Below, one piece after another: positions 42,360-51,566 of a DNA stretch of 64,000 nucleotides. The number at the start of each line of letters is the position of its first letter. Position 1 is the first letter of the stretch. The notes below the pieces were generated by a model, which ran no database searches, was not told the origin of the DNA, and saw only the letters and a list, made by a program, of their open reading frames with translations. The stretch comes from Agromyces laixinhei (GTDB lineage Bacteria; Actinomycetota; Actinomycetes; Actinomycetales; Microbacteriaceae). Location of the stretch: contig NZ_CP040872.1 of assembly GCF_006337065.1 (NCBI RefSeq), forward strand, positions 2,728,001-2,792,000, in the 5' to 3' direction. Made by a program: the position numbers and the translations under genes.

Positions 42360-42365
42360 TAGGCT
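42360..42365 (+). promoter_or_regulatory. -10 box of leaderless promoter for the TMEM175-type gene
   Basis: TAGGCT, 6 nt before the GTG at 42372. Confidence 0.55.
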
Positions 42366-42371
42366 GAGCGC

Positions 42372-43016
42372 GTGATCAGGCGGCGGCAGCACCCGGATGC
42401 GACTCAGGCCACCACGCGCCTCGAGGCGTTCACCGACGGCGTGTTCGCGATCGCCGCGACGCTGCTCGTGCTCGACCTCACGACCCACGCCCTCGGCGAG
42501 GTCGACAGCGACGCCCAACTGTGGGCGGCACTGGGCGGCATGTGGGAGCTGTTCCTCAACTTCGGGGTCAGCTTCATCGTGCTGTGCCTGCTGTGGATGA
42601 CCCATGTGCAGCAGTTCGAGAGCATCGCCCGGGTCGACGCCGTGATGACCTGGCTCAACAACGGCCGACTGCTGTTCGTCGTGCTCGTGCCCTTCACGAC
42701 CGGTGTCGCGACCGAGTACTCGGAGTACTACGCCGGGCGCATGCTGATGCCCATCACCTTCTTCCTCGCCATCCTGTTCAGCTGGCTGCAGTGGCGCTGG
42801 GCCGTGCACCACCGCAGCGACCTGATGCCCGACCTTCCCGAGCAGGATGTGCGCACGCTCGATCGCGGATCCCTCAGCGCGGTCATCCTCGCCACCTCGG
42901 TGGTGGTGCTGTCGCCGTGGCTCGGATCCGCGGCGTTCCTGATGTTCACCCTCGACAGTCTGCTCACGCGGGCGTTGCGCACGCGCAGTGCCGGAGCCGG
43001 GACCACGACCGGCTGA
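42372..43016 (+). CDS. TMEM175 (DUF1211) family potassium channel-like protein
   Basis: A 214-residue membrane protein with about six helices. RLEAFTDGVFAIAATLLVLDL near residue 16 is the (R/K)xxFSDGVFAIxxTLL signature of the bacterial TMEM175 pore helix (here TDG instead of SDG). NFGVSFIVLCLLWMTHVQQF, RLLFVVLVPFTTGV and MPITFFLAILFSWLQW are further family parts. Bacterial relatives form tetrameric K+ channels with low selectivity. Leaderless GTG start, divergent from dapE. Confidence 0.9.
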   Translation: MIRRRQHPDATQATTRLEAFTDGVFAIAATLLVLDLTTHALGEVDSDAQLWAALGGMWELFLNFGVSFIVLCLLWMTHVQQFESIARVDAVMTWLNNGRLLFVVLVPFTTGVATEYSEYYAGRMLMPITFFLAILFSWLQWRWAVHHRSDLMPDLPEQDVRTLDRGSLSAVILATSVVVLSPWLGSAAFLMFTLDSLLTRALRTRSAGAGTTTG

Positions 43017-43070
43017 ACGACGGCGTCACGCGGAGTCGCCTTCGTGAGTCACACGTGCCCACTGCCTCGA

Positions 43071-43076
43071 TACGCT
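43071..43076 (+). promoter_or_regulatory. -10 box of leaderless promoter for dapD
   Basis: TACGCT, 6 nt before the ATG at 43083. Confidence 0.55.
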
Positions 43077-43082
43077 TGACGC

Positions 43083-44048
43083 ATGCCCGCGAACGATGCT
43101 TCCACCCCTCCCGCCCGCACCGCCCACGGCGCCGGTCTCGCAACCGTCGCGGCCGACGGCACCGTGCTCGACGCGTGGTTCCCGAACCCCGAGCTCGTGG
43201 GCGAAGGCGGCGCCGAGGCATCCGCTCTCGCACCTGCCCACCTCGAACTCGCCCGGCCCGACGACCGACGCAACGTCACCGTCGAGGCCGTCGACTTCAC
43301 GATCGATCTCGACGCAGCCCCCGACGGCACGGCCGACGCGTACCTGCGCCTGCACCTGCTCTCGCACCTCGTCGTGCGGCCGAACACGATCAACCTCGAC
43401 GGCATCTTCGCGCACCTGCCCTCGGTCGTGTGGACGAACGGCGGGCCGGTGCATCCCGACGACTTCACACGACTGCGCCCGGCGCTCCAGCGTGCCGGAA
43501 TCCACGCCGAGGGGCTCGACAAGTTCCCGCGACTGCTCGACTACGTCACACCCGACCGCGTGCGCATCGCCGACGCCGCCCGCGTGCGACTCGGCGCGCA
43601 CCTCGCACCCGGCACCACCGTCATGCACGAGGGCTTCGTGAACTTCAACGCCGGCACGCTCGGGGCGTCGATGGTCGAGGGGCGCATCTCGCAGGGCGTC
43701 GTCGTCGGCGACGGCAGCGATATCGGCGGCGGCGCATCGATCATGGGCACGCTGTCGGGCGGAGGCACGCAACGCATCGAGATCGGCGAGCGCGCGCTGC
43801 TCGGCGCGAACTCGGGCATCGGCATCTCGATCGGCGACGACAGCGTCGTCGAAGCGGGCCTCTACGTCACGGCGGGCACCAAGGTCGTGCTGCTCGGCGG
43901 CAAGGGCGAGCGGCCGAGCACGGTCAAGGCGGTCGTGCTCTCGGGAGTGCCGAACCTGCTGTTCCGCCGCAATTCGCTGAACGGCCAGGTCGAGGCCCTC
44001 TCCCGCTCGGGCGACGGCGTGCAGCTGAACACCGCTCTGCACGCGTAG
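43083..44048 (+). CDS. dapD: 2,3,4,5-tetrahydropyridine-2,6-dicarboxylate N-succinyltransferase
   Basis: A 321-residue actinobacterial-type DapD. N-terminal domain up to about 170, then a left-handed beta-helix with hexapeptide repeats ([67 protein letters not shown]). It uses succinyl-CoA to acylate tetrahydrodipicolinate on the way to meso-DAP and lysine. Leaderless start. A hairpin terminator follows 50 nt after the stop. Confidence 0.95.
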   Translation: MPANDASTPPARTAHGAGLATVAADGTVLDAWFPNPELVGEGGAEASALAPAHLELARPDDRRNVTVEAVDFTIDLDAAPDGTADAYLRLHLLSHLVVRPNTINLDGIFAHLPSVVWTNGGPVHPDDFTRLRPALQRAGIHAEGLDKFPRLLDYVTPDRVRIADAARVRLGAHLAPGTTVMHEGFVNFNAGTLGASMVEGRISQGVVVGDGSDIGGGASIMGTLSGGGTQRIEIGERALLGANSGIGISIGDDSVVEAGLYVTAGTKVVLLGGKGERPSTVKAVVLSGVPNLLFRRNSLNGQVEALSRSGDGVQLNTALHA

Positions 44049-44098
44049 CAGCTCCGGGCACGCGACCCGGCCCGGCACTCCCACATCACAGCCCTGCA

Positions 44099-44122
44099 AC
44101 GACCGCCCGCAACGGCGGTCGT
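44099..44122 (+). terminator. Hairpin after dapD
   Basis: ACGACCGCC (44099-44107) pairs with GGCGGTCGT (44114-44122) around a 6-nt loop. Only a short GTCTCC tail follows, so terminator strength is uncertain. Confidence 0.6.
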
Positions 44123-44143
44123 CTCCGCTACAGTTGTTCACTC

Positions 44144-44163
44144 GGGCCGCCATGGGGCGGCCC
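44144..44163 (+). promoter_or_regulatory. Hairpin in the leader of the penicillin-acylase-family gene
   Basis: GGGCCGCC (44144-44151) pairs with GGCGGCCC (44156-44163), loop ATGG, ending 27 nt before the GTG. It could be part of a tandem terminator for dapD or a leader structure. No clear promoter is seen between the two hairpins, though TACAGT near 44129 is a possible -10 box. Confidence 0.4.
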
Positions 44164-44190
44164 TCTGCTTGCACATCACGAAGGAGTGGC

Positions 44191-46782
44191 GTGGGTACCG
44201 ACGCATCGCGAACCAGTCGGCATCGAGTGATGAAATTCGTCATCGGCCTGCTCATCACCGTGCTCGTGCTCGCGATCGTCGCGGCCGGACTCGGCTGGTG
44301 GACCGTGCATCGTTCGTTCCCGACCCTGAACGGCGCCGTCGACGTTCCGGGGCTCGGCGCCGAGGTGACCGTCATCCGCGACGATGCCGGCATCCCGCAG
44401 CTCTACGCCGAGACCGACCACGACCTGTTCTTCGCGCAGGGCTACGTGCACGCGCAAGACCGCTTCTGGGAGATGGACTTCCGCCGGCACGTCACCTCCG
44501 GGCGCCTCGCCGAGCTCTTCGGAGAATCGCAGGTGGGCACCGATGCATTCATCCGCACCCTCGACTGGCGGGGCATCGCAGAACAGGAGTACGAGGCGCT
44601 CGCATCCGCCCCGAAGGCGTACTACGACGCATACGCCGAGGGGGTCAACGCCTACCTCGGCGAGCGCAGCGGTGCCGACCTCTCGCTCGAGTACGCGGTG
44701 CTCGGGCTGCAGAATCCCGGCTACTCCCCCGAACCGTGGACGGGCGTCGACTCGATCGCCTGGCTGAAGGCCATGGCGTGGGATCTCCGCTCGAACCTCG
44801 GCGACGAGATCGACCGCGCGATGCTGTCGACCGCGCTGCCGCCCGAAGAGGTCGCCCGCCTCCATCCCGAGTTCCCGTGGGGCACCATGCCGACGATCGT
44901 CGGCGAGCAGCCGGCAGCAGCGCCCGCCGGGCTGTCGTCGACCCGGCTTCCGGGCGACGTCGACGCCTCCGAGACGGATGCCGCCGCGGCATCCGCGCCC
45001 GTGTCCGACTACGTCGCGGCCCTCGCCACGCTGCGCGCGACGATCGACGGGGTGCCCGAGCTGCTCGGCCCTGAGGGCGGTGACATCGGCTCGAACTCGT
45101 GGGTGGTGTCGGGCGCGCTGACCGAGTCGGGCCTGCCGTTGCTCGCGAACGATCCGCACCTCGGGCCGACCATGCCGTCGATCTGGACCCAGATGGGCCT
45201 GCACTGCGTCGAGATCACCGAGACCTGCGGCTTCGACGTCGCCGGGTTCTCCTTCTCGGGGCTGCCCGGAATCGTCATCGGCCAGAACGCCTCGATCGCG
45301 TGGGGCTTCACCAATCTCGGGCCCGACGTCGCCGACCTCTACCTCGAACGTCTCGACGGCGACTCCTACGAACTCGACGGGGCGCTCGTGCCGCTGACAC
45401 TCCGTGAGGAGACCATCGAGGTCGCGGGCGGCGATCCCGTCACGATCACGGTGCGCTCGACCGATCGCGGCCCGATCGTGACCGACATCAGCACCGACTT
45501 CGGCGAGGTCGCGGCGCAGTTCCCCGCGGCATCCGGCCAGCCCGACGGCACGTACGAGGTCTCGCTCCAGTGGACCGCGCTGACGCCGGGCACGACCGCC
45601 GGCGCGATCTTCGCGCTCGACCGGGCGCAGGACTGGAACGGGTTCCGCGCGGCCGCCGCGCTCTTCGACGTGCCGGCGCAGAACCTCATCTACGCCGATG
45701 TCGCGGGCAACATCGGCTATCAGGCTCCCGGCCGCATTCCCGTGCGCACGTCCGGCGACGGCACCCTCCCCGTGCCGGGGTGGACGAGCGAGAACGGCTG
45801 GTCGGGCACGATCCCCTTCGATGAGCTGCCGTCGGTGCTGAATCCGGCGGCCGGCTACATCGTGACCGCCAACAACGCGGCCGCGGGCCCCGACGGGCCG
45901 ATGCTCACGAAGGACTGGGACTACGGGTACCGAGCCGCGGGTATCGACCGCCTGATCCGTGAGCGCATCGACTCGGGCGAGAAGTTCACGGTCGACTCGC
46001 TCGCCGAGATCCAGCTCGACACGGCGGATGCGAATGCCGAGGCATTCCTGCCGGTGATCGCCTCGCTCGAGGTCGACGGTGATGCCGCCCGTGGCGCGGA
46101 GCTGCTCGGCGGCTGGAACGGCAACGCCGATGTCGACAGCGCACAGGCGGCCTACTTCGCCGTGTTCTGGCGCACGCTGCTCGATGACATGTTCGGCGAG
46201 TTGCCCGAGGCCGCCCTTCCGCAGGGCGGCGACCGATGGTTCAACGTCGTCGGCACCCTGCTCGGCGAGCCCGACGCGGCGTGGTGGACGAACGAAGACC
46301 TCGGCGTCGCCGGCCGTGACGCGATGATCGCGAACGCGCTCGACGCCGCGTGGAAAGAGGCCGAGCAGCGCATGGGGTCGAACCCCGACTCGTGGCGATG
46401 GGGTCGGCTGCACACGCTGACCCTCACGAACCAGAGCTTCGGGGAATCGGGCATCGCACCGATCGAGTGGCTCTTCAATCGGGGCCCGTACGAGCTCGGC
46501 GGCGGCTCGGCGATCGTGAATGCGATCGGCTGGGACGCGAGATTCGGCTACGCCGTCGACTGGGTTCCCTCGATGCGCATGGTCGTCGATCTGGCCGACC
46601 GCGACGCTTCACGCTGGATCAACCTGACGGGCGCCTCGGGTCACGCGTTCCACGCGAACTACGCCGATCAGGCACCGCTCTGGCAGCGGGGCGAACTGCT
46701 CGACTGGCCGTTCACCCGCGAGGGCGTCGAGGCCGACGCACGCGACACGTTGACGCTGCAGCCGGCTCAGGCCGAGGGGTAG
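44191..46782 (+). CDS. Penicillin acylase family (Ntn-hydrolase) protein
   Basis: An 863-residue exported Ntn hydrolase precursor. One N-terminal transmembrane/signal helix (FVIGLLITVLVLAIVAAGLGWW, about 16-37), alpha-chain signature (VTVIRDDAGIPQLYAETDHDLFFAQGYVHAQDRFWEMD), a spacer, and the autocatalytic beta-chain start in GSNSWVVSG (near residue 300; the Ser after Gly is the nucleophile), then ANDPHLGP. Substrates in the family include beta-lactams and acyl-homoserine lactones; here unknown. AAGGAG precedes the GTG at 44191. The stop overlaps the convergent citrate synthase gene by 16 bp. Confidence 0.92.
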   Translation: MGTDASRTSRHRVMKFVIGLLITVLVLAIVAAGLGWWTVHRSFPTLNGAVDVPGLGAEVTVIRDDAGIPQLYAETDHDLFFAQGYVHAQDRFWEMDFRRHVTSGRLAELFGESQVGTDAFIRTLDWRGIAEQEYEALASAPKAYYDAYAEGVNAYLGERSGADLSLEYAVLGLQNPGYSPEPWTGVDSIAWLKAMAWDLRSNLGDEIDRAMLSTALPPEEVARLHPEFPWGTMPTIVGEQPAAAPAGLSSTRLPGDVDASETDAAAASAPVSDYVAALATLRATIDGVPELLGPEGGDIGSNSWVVSGALTESGLPLLANDPHLGPTMPSIWTQMGLHCVEITETCGFDVAGFSFSGLPGIVIGQNASIAWGFTNLGPDVADLYLERLDGDSYELDGALVPLTLREETIEVAGGDPVTITVRSTDRGPIVTDISTDFGEVAAQFPAASGQPDGTYEVSLQWTALTPGTTAGAIFALDRAQDWNGFRAAAALFDVPAQNLIYADVAGNIGYQAPGRIPVRTSGDGTLPVPGWTSENGWSGTIPFDELPSVLNPAAGYIVTANNAAAGPDGPMLTKDWDYGYRAAGIDRLIRERIDSGEKFTVDSLAEIQLDTADANAEAFLPVIASLEVDGDAARGAELLGGWNGNADVDSAQAAYFAVFWRTLLDDMFGELPEAALPQGGDRWFNVVGTLLGEPDAAWWTNEDLGVAGRDAMIANALDAAWKEAEQRMGSNPDSWRWGRLHTLTLTNQSFGESGIAPIEWLFNRGPYELGGGSAIVNAIGWDARFGYAVDWVPSMRMVVDLADRDASRWINLTGASGHAFHANYADQAPLWQRGELLDWPFTREGVEADARDTLTLQPAQAEG

Positions 46783-48077
46783 TGCCGCTCGGGCTCCCCG
46801 ATGTAGAGCTGCTGCGGGCGGCCGATCTTCGTCTGCGGGTCGAGGTTCATCTCGCGCCAGTGGGCCATCCAGCCGGGCAGGCGGCCGATCGCGAAGAGCA
46901 CGGTGAACATGCGCGTCGGAAAGCCCATCGCCTTGTAGATGACACCCGTGTAGAAGTCGACGTTCGGGTAGAGCCGCCGCTCCTTGAAATAGTCATCTTG
47001 CAGGGCGAACTGCTCGAGCTCCTTCGCGATGTCGAGCAGCGGGTCGGCGACGCCGAGCCCGGCGAGCACCTCGTCGGCCGACTGCTTGACGATCGTCGCG
47101 CGCGGGTCGTAGTTCTTGTAGACGCGGTGCCCGAAGCCCATGAGCTTCACGCCGTCTTCCTTGTTCTTGACGCGCTCGACGAACTTCTCGACCCCTTCGC
47201 CGGAGTCGCGGATGCGGCCGAGCATCTGCAGCACCGCTTCGTTCGCACCGCCGTGAAGCGGGCCCGAGAGCGCCTGGATGCCGGCGGAGATCGAAGCGTA
47301 GAGGTTCGCGCCGGTCGATCCGACGAGTCGCACGGTCGACGTCGACGCATTCTGCTCGTGGTCCTCGTGCAGGATCAGGAGCCGGTCGAGCGCGGTGGAG
47401 AGCACCGGATCGACGCCGAACGGCTCGGCCATGTTGCCGAAGTTCAGCTTCAGGAAGTTGTCGACGAACGACAGCGAGTTGTCGGGGTACAGGAAGGCCT
47501 GGCCGATCGACTTCTTGTGCGCGTAGGCCGCGATCACGGGCAGCTTCGCGAGGAGGCGGACCATGGTGAGTTCGACCTGCTCGGGGTCGTTCGAGTCCGT
47601 CGAGTCCTCGTAGTACGTCGAGAGCGCAGACACGGCGCTCGAGAGCACCGACATGGGGTGCGCGGTGTGCGGCAGCGACGAGAAGAAGCGCTTGAGGTCT
47701 TCGTGCAGCAGCGTGTGGCGCCGGATCTTCTCGTCGAACTCGCCCAGCTGGTCGGCCGTCGGCAGTTCACCGTAGATGAGCAGCCACGCGACCTCGAGGA
47801 ACGTCGAGTTCGCCGCGAGTTCTTCGATCGGGTAGCCGCGGTAGCGGAGGATGCCCTGCTCGCCGTCGATGTAGGTGATCGCCGACCGCGTCGATGCGGT
47901 GTTGACGAATCCGTAGTCGAGCGCGGTGAGGCCCGTCTGCCTTGTCAGCGTCGACACGTCGATGCTCGAGTTGCCCTGCACCGCGCGCTGGACGGGCAGC
48001 TCGGCCGTCGTACCGCCGTAGCTGAGGGTCGCGGTCTGAGGGGTCTGTCCTGCCGCATTCTTCACGACGTCGCTCAC
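46767..48077 (-). CDS. gltA: Citrate synthase
   Basis: A 436-residue type II citrate synthase: GILRYRGYPIEELA, HEDHEQNASTSTVRLVGST (His), SGPLHGGANEAVL (catalytic His), MGFGHRVYKNYDPRA (His) and PNVDFYTGV (catalytic Asp). It condenses oxaloacetate and acetyl-CoA at TCA cycle entry. AGGAGG 4 nt before the GTG at 48077 sets the start; an 11-codon longer frame lacks a ribosome site. Stands between the convergent acylase gene and the dapC unit. Confidence 0.96.
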   Translation of the reverse strand: MSDVVKNAAGQTPQTATLSYGGTTAELPVQRAVQGNSSIDVSTLTRQTGLTALDYGFVNTASTRSAITYIDGEQGILRYRGYPIEELAANSTFLEVAWLLIYGELPTADQLGEFDEKIRRHTLLHEDLKRFFSSLPHTAHPMSVLSSAVSALSTYYEDSTDSNDPEQVELTMVRLLAKLPVIAAYAHKKSIGQAFLYPDNSLSFVDNFLKLNFGNMAEPFGVDPVLSTALDRLLILHEDHEQNASTSTVRLVGSTGANLYASISAGIQALSGPLHGGANEAVLQMLGRIRDSGEGVEKFVERVKNKEDGVKLMGFGHRVYKNYDPRATIVKQSADEVLAGLGVADPLLDIAKELEQFALQDDYFKERRLYPNVDFYTGVIYKAMGFPTRMFTVLFAIGRLPGWMAHWREMNLDPQTKIGRPQQLYIGEPERHYPSA

Positions 48078-48259
48078 GGCGCCTCCTGTGATCGTCACTA
48101 GCGCGGTCACCTGCCTTCCGGTCGCGGCCCTCAGGGCGGCCGCGGCCCGATTACAGCCTAGACGGGCGCCGGGCCAACTGTCGCACTCGCCAACAGATCG
48201 CCGCTTCCGTTGGTGGGAATCACAGCCGCAGGCCTCGCCTCAGCACGAACGAGCGGATG

Positions 48260-49375
48260 TCACGCCGGTGCGGCAGCTCGGAGCCGCTCGGAGGCGGCCG
48301 AGATGCGCTCGTCGGTCGCGGTCAGCGACAGCCGAACATGTTCGGGATGGTGGGGGCCGTAGAAGATGCCGGGGCCGGCGACGATGCCGAGGTCGGCGAG
48401 CCGCCCGATCGACTCCCAGGCCGCGCGGCCCTCGGTCGCCCAGAGATAGAGTCCGGCCTCGCTGCGATCGATGCGGAATCCGGCTGCCTCGAGCGCGGGC
48501 TTCAGCAGGTCGCGGCGTGCGCGGTATCGCTCCTTCTGCTCTGCCACGTGCACGTCGTCGCGGAGCGCGGCGATCATCGCCGCCTGCAACGGTTGCGGGA
48601 GCATGAGCCCCGCGTGCTTGCGCACGGTCGTGATGCGCCCGATGACGGCTGCGCACCCCGCGATGAAGGCGGTGCGGTACCCGGCCATGTTCGACTGCTT
48701 CGACAGCGAATAGGCGACGAGCACCTGGTGACGGCTCTCGCCGACGACCCGCGGGTCGAGCAGGCTCGGAGCCGGGGCATCCGCCCACTCGCCCTCCCAC
48801 CCGAGCTCGGCGTAGCACTCGTCGCCGACGATGATCGCGTCGAGTTCGAGGGCACGCTCGCGTGCGGTGCGCAGTTCGTCGATCGTGAGCACCCGGCCGT
48901 CGGGGTTGCCTGGGCTGTTCAGCCAGACGAGCTTCGTCTCGGCGGGCCACTCGGCCGGGTCGTCGGAGGCCATCGCCGTGGCGCCGACGAGCACGGCGCC
49001 CATCTCGTAGCTCGGGTACGCCGCCCGCGGGTGCACGACGACGTCGCCCTCGCCGAGTCCGAGCAGGAACGGCAGCAGTGCGACGAGCTCCTTGGAGCCG
49101 ACGGTCGGCAGCACATTGGCCGACGTGAGCCCGGTGACACCGCGGCGACGGGCGAACCAGTCGATGATGGCGCTGCGCAGTTCGTCGGTGCCGATCGTCT
49201 GGGGATAGGCGTGGGCATCGGTCGCGTTCGCGAGCGCTGTTCGCACGAGCGCCGGGGTCGGGTCCACCGGCGAGCCGATCGACAGGTCGACGACACCGTC
49301 GGGATGCACGGCGGCGCGCTCACGGAACGGCACCATGAGGTCCCACGGATAGTCGGGCAGCTCGCCGCGCGCCAT
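48260..49375 (-). CDS. dapC: Succinyldiaminopimelate transaminase
   Basis: A 371-residue class I aminotransferase: LPDYPWDLMVPF and VDLSIGSPVDPTP at the N-terminus (DapC-like), GSKELVALLPF, WLNSPGNPDGRVL, VGDECYAELGWEG (D and Y) and VAYSLSKQSNMAGYR with the PLP lysine. C-terminal RLSLTATDERI. It forms N-succinyl-LL-diaminopimelate precursor in lysine/DAP synthesis, complementing dapD and dapE in this window. The ATG lies 2 nt after the ferredoxin stop; the fdxA-dapC pairing is conserved in Actinobacteria. Confidence 0.94.
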   Translation of the reverse strand: MARGELPDYPWDLMVPFRERAAVHPDGVVDLSIGSPVDPTPALVRTALANATDAHAYPQTIGTDELRSAIIDWFARRRGVTGLTSANVLPTVGSKELVALLPFLLGLGEGDVVVHPRAAYPSYEMGAVLVGATAMASDDPAEWPAETKLVWLNSPGNPDGRVLTIDELRTARERALELDAIIVGDECYAELGWEGEWADAPAPSLLDPRVVGESRHQVLVAYSLSKQSNMAGYRTAFIAGCAAVIGRITTVRKHAGLMLPQPLQAAMIAALRDDVHVAEQKERYRARRDLLKPALEAAGFRIDRSEAGLYLWATEGRAAWESIGRLADLGIVAGPGIFYGPHHPEHVRLSLTATDERISAASERLRAAAPA

Positions 49376-49377
49376 GC

Positions 49378-49698
49378 TCAGTGCGCCTGAGGAGGGAGCA
49401 CCGCGATCACGGGGTGATCCTTCGGGATGACGCCGATCTTGGCGGCACCGCCGGGCGATCCGATGTCGTCGAAGAACTCGACGTTGGCCTTGTAGTAGTC
49501 GGCCCACATCTCGGGCAGGTCGTCTTCGTAGTAGATCGCCTCGACCGGGCAGACCGGTTCGCACGCCCCGCAGTCGACGCACTCGTCAGGGTGGATGTAG
49601 AGCGAGCGTTCACCCTCGTAGATGCAGTCGACGGGACACTCGTCGATGCAGGCGCGGTCTTTGACGTCGACGCACGGAAGGGCGATGACATAGGTCAC
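49378..49698 (-). CDS. fdxA: 7Fe/8Fe-type ferredoxin
   Basis: A 106-residue ferredoxin: [18 protein letters not shown] and [20 protein letters not shown] provide the Cys sets for a [3Fe-4S]/[4Fe-4S] pair, followed by the conserved [25 protein letters not shown] tail found in actinobacterial FdxA/FdxC. It is an electron carrier. GTG start with GAAGGGA about 11 nt upstream. Coupled to dapC. Confidence 0.95.
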   Translation of the reverse strand: MTYVIALPCVDVKDRACIDECPVDCIYEGERSLYIHPDECVDCGACEPVCPVEAIYYEDDLPEMWADYYKANVEFFDDIGSPGGAAKIGVIPKDHPVIAVLPPQAH

Positions 49699-49735
49699 GG
49701 TGTTCGCTGTCCCTTCGAGAGGATGGGACTCCAGT

Positions 49736-50137
49736 CTAGGCGTCGCGCAGGGTCTCGGCGTCGCGCGGCCGGGGCTTCGGCAGCTTCGGCCAGGCGACGA
49801 CGAGCACCGCGATGAGCGCAGGCGCGATCGACCACACCGTGCCGGTGAGGTCGCCGACGATGAGCACCGAACCGCCCGGACCCGGAAGTGTGAGCACGGC
49901 GACCGCGACGACGATGCCGGCACCCGCTGCTGCGGCGGCCCCGCGCCCGCCGGCGACGAGCCTGATTCCGAGCAGCAGGCCCGCGACGCCGACGAGGGCG
50001 GCGACGAGCCCCCACGGAACCGCGATCTCACCGATGGTCCACGACGTGCGATGCCCGACCGTGCCGAGTGCGCCGTAGAAGAGCCCGATCAGGAACGCGA
50101 CGACGATCGTGCCGATGCGGCTGCCGCGACTCGTCAT
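49736..50137 (-). CDS. DUF6113-type membrane protein
   Basis: A 133-residue protein with four hydrophobic segments (about 8-26, 38-60, 68-85 and 96-114) and a Pro/Arg-rich end ([13 protein letters not shown]). I place it in DUF6113 with moderate certainty. Its ATG overlaps the stop of the upstream lipoprotein as ATGA, so the pair is co-translated. Function unknown. Confidence 0.78.
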   Translation of the reverse strand: MTSRGSRIGTIVVAFLIGLFYGALGTVGHRTSWTIGEIAVPWGLVAALVGVAGLLLGIRLVAGGRGAAAAAGAGIVVAVAVLTLPGPGGSVLIVGDLTGTVWSIAPALIAVLVVAWPKLPKPRPRDAETLRDA

Positions 50138-50583
50138 TTCGTCTGTGGCGTGACCGTGTACGAGACCGCCTCGCCCTCACCGGCCACGAGCACGAAGTAC
50201 TCGCCGTTCGAGTACACGACGGCGCTCGCGCCCTCACCCGACAGTGTGGTGTCTTCGGTGAAGCCCGCGGCCTCGAGCTTCGCCGCCGCGTCGGCGACGG
50301 GGTCGGCCGCGGTCGACGCGATCATCACGATCCAGCCTTCGCTGCCGCCCGCGCCGGCGGCGAAGGTGATGTCGCCGTCGACGAGTGCGACCGATTCGGG
50401 AAAGCCGTCCGGCAGTTCGCCGCCGAGGCTGACGTCGCCGCCGGTGGCGCCCTCGACGGCGTCTTCGACGCCCTGCTCGACGAGGTCGGCCGGGTTCGGG
50501 AAGCAGGCGGAAAGACCCGTCACGGCGAGCGCCGCGATCAGCGCGGCAGCGCCCAGACGACGGCTGGTGGTGGACTGTCGCAT
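50134..50583 (-). CDS. Small lipoprotein of unknown function
   Basis: A 149-residue exported protein: signal peptide RRLGAAALIAALAVTGLSAC with lipobox LSAC, then an acidic linker and a domain with two beta-rich halves (VALVDGDITFAAGAGGSEGW; KLEAAGFTEDTTLSGEGASAVVYSNGEYFVLVAGEG). This resembles small sensor or inhibitor lipoproteins, but no family is recognised. GAGGAG 5 nt upstream of the ATG at 50583. Confidence 0.82.
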   Translation of the reverse strand: MRQSTTSRRLGAAALIAALAVTGLSACFPNPADLVEQGVEDAVEGATGGDVSLGGELPDGFPESVALVDGDITFAAGAGGSEGWIVMIASTAADPVADAAAKLEAAGFTEDTTLSGEGASAVVYSNGEYFVLVAGEGEAVSYTVTPQTK

Positions 50584-50736
50584 GGTCGACTCCTCGTATG
50601 CAGTGGTCTGGTATCGGGGCGTGCACGGCGCGCATCGAGGCATCCGATGGCCCCTTCAGGAATTCTATCGGGCACGCGGGGCGGATGCCGTAGCGTGGAG
50701 CGCGACACGGAACGGGCCGTGCGGAGAGGATCGACG

Positions 50737-51546
50737 ATGGCCGAGCCCAGCACCCAGGAGAACGGGCCCGACGTGCGCGTCGAGCGCGACGGCGGCATCG
50801 CGATCGTGACGATCGACCGGCCGAGGGCGCTGAACGCGCTCTCCCCTGAGGTGCTCTCCACGATCCTCGGCACCTTCGAGGCGCTCGCCGCCGAGGGCAG
50901 CGACGTACGCGGGGTACTGCTGACCGGCGCCGGCGGACGCGCCTTCGTGGCGGGCGCCGACATCAGGGCGATGGCGCAGTTCACACCCGAACAGGCTGAA
51001 GAGACGGCCCGACTCGGTCACCGGGTCGCCGCAGCGATCGAGGGGCTCGCTGCCCCCGTCATCGCGTGCGTCGACGGCTTCGCACTCGGCGGTGGCCTCG
51101 AACTCGCGCTCGCCTGCGACTTCATCTACGCAACGGATGCCTCGAGCTTCGGGCAGCCCGAAGTGCATCTGGGGCTCATCCCGGGGTTCGGCGGCACCGT
51201 GCGTCTCCCCCGTGCCGTCGGCCTGGCCAGGGCGAAGGAGCTCATCTACACCGGACGACGCATCGACACGGCCGAGGCCCTCGCCATCGGACTCGTCGCT
51301 CGGTCGTTCGCCGATCGCGAGTCGCTCTTCGCGGGAGCTCGGGCGACGCTCGACGAGGTCGGCGCGAACGCCGCACCCGCGGTCGGTCTCGCCAAGCGCG
51401 TGCTCGTCGACGCGGCCGGCCGGCGCACCGAGTCGGCGACGGAGCTCGAAGTCGCGGGCTTCGGCGACGCATTCCGCACACAGGACATGCGCGAGGGCGT
51501 CGCGGCCTTCGTCGAGAAGCGCGAGCCGGAGTTCACCGGCGCCTGA
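50737..51546 (+). CDS. Enoyl-CoA hydratase/isomerase family protein
   Basis: A 269-residue crotonase-fold protein: VTIDRPRALNALS, GAGGRAFVAGADIRAM (oxyanion hole), DGFALGGGLELALACDF (second oxyanion Gly and Glu region), FGQPEVHLGLIPGFGGTVRLPR (second catalytic Glu) and EGVAAFVEKREPEF. It hydrates trans-2-enoyl-CoA in beta-oxidation or a related route. GGAGAGGA 6 nt upstream supports the ATG. No other fatty-acid gene lies beside it. Confidence 0.92.
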   Translation: MAEPSTQENGPDVRVERDGGIAIVTIDRPRALNALSPEVLSTILGTFEALAAEGSDVRGVLLTGAGGRAFVAGADIRAMAQFTPEQAEETARLGHRVAAAIEGLAAPVIACVDGFALGGGLELALACDFIYATDASSFGQPEVHLGLIPGFGGTVRLPRAVGLARAKELIYTGRRIDTAEALAIGLVARSFADRESLFAGARATLDEVGANAAPAVGLAKRVLVDAAGRRTESATELEVAGFGDAFRTQDMREGVAAFVEKREPEFTGA

Positions 51547-51566
51547 GCCGCGCACGCACGCACTGC

